Shown here piece after piece: positions 6,041-6,771 of a stretch of DNA of 6,771 nt. The DNA lies in contig JAIRMD010000017.1 in assembly GCA_031258915.1 (NCBI GenBank), forward strand, positions 1 to 6,771, given 5' to 3'. Under the pieces are notes generated by a model. It did not search any database, had not been told where the DNA came from, and was given only the letters and a program-made list of their open reading frames with translations. Both the position numbers and the translations under genes were made by a program. The stretch comes from Prevotellaceae bacterium (GTDB taxonomy: Bacteria > Bacteroidota > Bacteroidia > Bacteroidales > UBA932). Position 1 is the stretch's first letter. Every line of letters starts with the position of its first letter.

Positions 6041-6565
6041 TTATTCACCTTGCGCGCTTGCTGCTGCTTCGGCAGCAGGAGCTTCGGCGGCAGGAGCTTC
6101 GGCGGGAGCTACAGTGCTGTCGCCACACGCAGCAGCAGCAGCGCTATCCTTTTTGCAGCAAGCTTTGCCGTCTTCTTTGCCGCACTCTGCCTTTTTGATG
6201 CTCGTAGCAGCAACGTAGTACTTTTCGGCAACAAATGCCGTATGGCAAACGCTGTCAACAATGGCAGCTTCGCCAGCAAGCTCTACAACGCTACCAACCA
6301 CCTCTACCGGCTTGCCGCATACTTTCGGGCATACTTTTGCAGAATCTACAGCCTGCACAATAATGTACTTTGTAGAATCGCTGCCGTAAACAGCAATACG
6401 ACCAGCTTCGAGATTAGCTACAATAGCTTTACCTGTAAAGGTAACCTCCTTGCCCACATACTGAGAAGGATCGGCTATCAGGCTATCTACATCAGTGGCG
6501 CTCTTTTCTGGGCCACAAGCAGCAGCAGCAACTGCTACCAACGAGAGAAGTAAGATTTTTTTCAT
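6041..6565 (-). CDS. Lipoprotein with OB-like domain and Cys/Ala-rich tail
   Basis: This 174-residue protein starts with a lipoprotein signal: MKK, a hydrophobic run, then AAAC with Cys17 as the lipid-anchored residue. Residues about 25-122 alternate strand-like segments (VGKEVTFTGKAI, GRIAVYG, KYIIVQA, KPVEVVGSVVEL) and suggest a small OB-fold beta-barrel. They recall Bacteroidota lipoproteins of the OB-fold/tRNA_anti-like type whose function is unknown. Cysteines 79, 83 and 107 lie in this part. The tail (about 123-174) is low-complexity: a charged stretch with Cys128, 136, 137 and 147, followed by repeats of APAAE. Cysteine clusters could bind metal or form disulfides, but that is inference. 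A good promoter precedes it and a strong terminator follows, so it is probably transcribed alone. The ATG at 6565 directly begins the signal peptide. I recognise no specific gene name. Confidence 0.85.
   Translation of the reverse strand: MKKILLLSLVAVAAAACGPEKSATDVDSLIADPSQYVGKEVTFTGKAIVANLEAGRIAVYGSDSTKYIIVQAVDSAKVCPKVCGKPVEVVGSVVELAGEAAIVDSVCHTAFVAEKYYVAATSIKKAECGKEDGKACCKKDSAAAAACGDSTVAPAEAPAAEAPAAEAAASAQGE
6066..6105 (-). repeat. 15-base tandem repeat in the lipoprotein tail
   Basis: The plus strand reads GCTTCGGCAGCAGGA (6066-6080), GCTTCGGCGGCAGGA (6081-6095) and GCTTCGGCGG (6096-6105, partial). The two full units differ by one base. On the coding strand each unit gives five residues (APAAE), so unit gain or loss would keep the frame. 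Confidence 0.8.
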
Positions 6566-6603
6566 TGCTTTGAAATAATAAATATTGTTATGTGTTATGC
6601 CTG

Positions 6604-6632
6604 CAAAGATAGCAATTCAAAATAGTATCAAA
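6604..6632 (-). promoter_or_regulatory. Bacteroidota-type promoter of the lipoprotein gene
   Basis: On the minus strand TATCTTTG (plus positions 6604-6611) is an exact TAnnTTTG -7 element. TTTG (6629-6632) lies 17 bases upstream of it, slightly short of the common 19-21. Transcription would start near 6597, giving a leader of roughly 30 bases before the ATG at 6565. The leader is AT-rich and has no strong Shine-Dalgarno sequence, as is usual for this phylum. Confidence 0.7.
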
Positions 6633-6680
6633 ACGCTCTCAAAGCAATGTTTAACTCAATTTAACATAACGTAAAACATA

Positions 6681-6710
6681 TTGGTGCTAAAGGCATTAAA
6701 ATAGCACTAA
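6681..6710. repeat. Inverted repeat upstream of the lipoprotein promoter
   Basis: TTGGTGCTA (6681-6689) and TAGCACTAA (6702-6710) are inverted copies with one mismatch in nine bases, around a 12-base AT-rich centre. It lies about 50 bases upstream of the lipoprotein promoter, so an operator is possible. It could also be a weak terminator for a gene beyond the right edge. Confidence 0.35.
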
Positions 6711-6714
6711 CCCA

Positions 6715-6742
6715 ACAATGCAAAACAATGCAAAAACAATGC
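6715..6742. repeat. Short direct repeats ACAATGCAAA(A)
   Basis: ACAATGCAAA (6715-6724), ACAATGCAAAA (6725-6735) and ACAATGC (6736-6742) stand head to tail with a 10-11 base period, about one DNA helix turn. The stretch is non-coding. A helically phased protein-binding array or simple slippage could explain it. AAGCAATGT at 6641-6649 carries a similar CAATG core. Confidence 0.5.
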
Positions 6743-6771
6743 TTGCTGCCCCGTTAACAACAGCAAACGCG

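Noticed and set aside
6066..6105. CRISPR-like array
   Set aside because: The repeats are 15 bases, directly adjacent with no spacers, and lie inside a coding sequence.
4687..6218. 274- and 304-residue plus-strand open frames opposite the HAD, DJ-1 and lipoprotein genes
   Set aside because: They overlap genes with complete catalytic motifs and run through the strong terminator at 5982-6023. No domain is recognisable.

Overview
The window looks like an ordinary chromosomal segment of a member of the Bacteroidota, probably the order Bacteroidales. Four things point there. The first gene ends in what reads as a type IX secretion system (T9SS) sorting domain. A Bacteroidota-type promoter (TTTG and TAnnTTTG) precedes the last gene. 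Starts lack clear Shine-Dalgarno sequences. One gap carries hairpin-forming dispersed repeats of a type seen in this phylum. Coding regions are fairly GC-rich and the gaps AT-rich. The order-level placement is inference; I identified no species.

Left part, plus strand. Bases 1-163 hold the 3' end of a large secreted or surface protein. A 296-base gap follows with two hairpins, a cluster of CCGTAGG/CCTACGG repeats and a weak promoter. Then come an envelope thioredoxin-fold protein of the TlpA/DUF4369 type (460-1605) and, 39 bases later, der (1645-2946), the double-GTPase ribosome assembly factor. The close spacing suggests these two are co-transcribed.

Middle, minus strand. Read leftwards, the order is a DJ-1/PfpI family protein (5867-5328), a phosphoglycolate-phosphatase-like HAD hydrolase (5331-4603) and prfC, peptide chain release factor 3 (4580-3000). 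The first two overlap by four bases (ATGA) and the last two are 22 bases apart, so this is very likely one operon. prfC converges on der, with a GC-rich hairpin between them. The operon joins two candidate metabolite- or damage-repair enzymes to a translation termination factor; a functional link is only inferred.

Right part. A small lipoprotein with a predicted OB-like domain and a cysteine- and alanine-rich tail lies on the minus strand (6565-6041). It has its own good promoter and a strong, probably bidirectional terminator. The last 200 bases hold no gene, only short direct and inverted repeats.

I see no CRISPR array, insertion sequence, RNA gene, phage gene or defence system, and nothing that makes a convincing undescribed system. 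The points worth a second look are modest: the dispersed repeats, the lipoprotein tail and its 15-base repeat, the CFWC active site, the coupled DJ-1/HAD/prfC operon, and a P-loop substitution in release factor 3.
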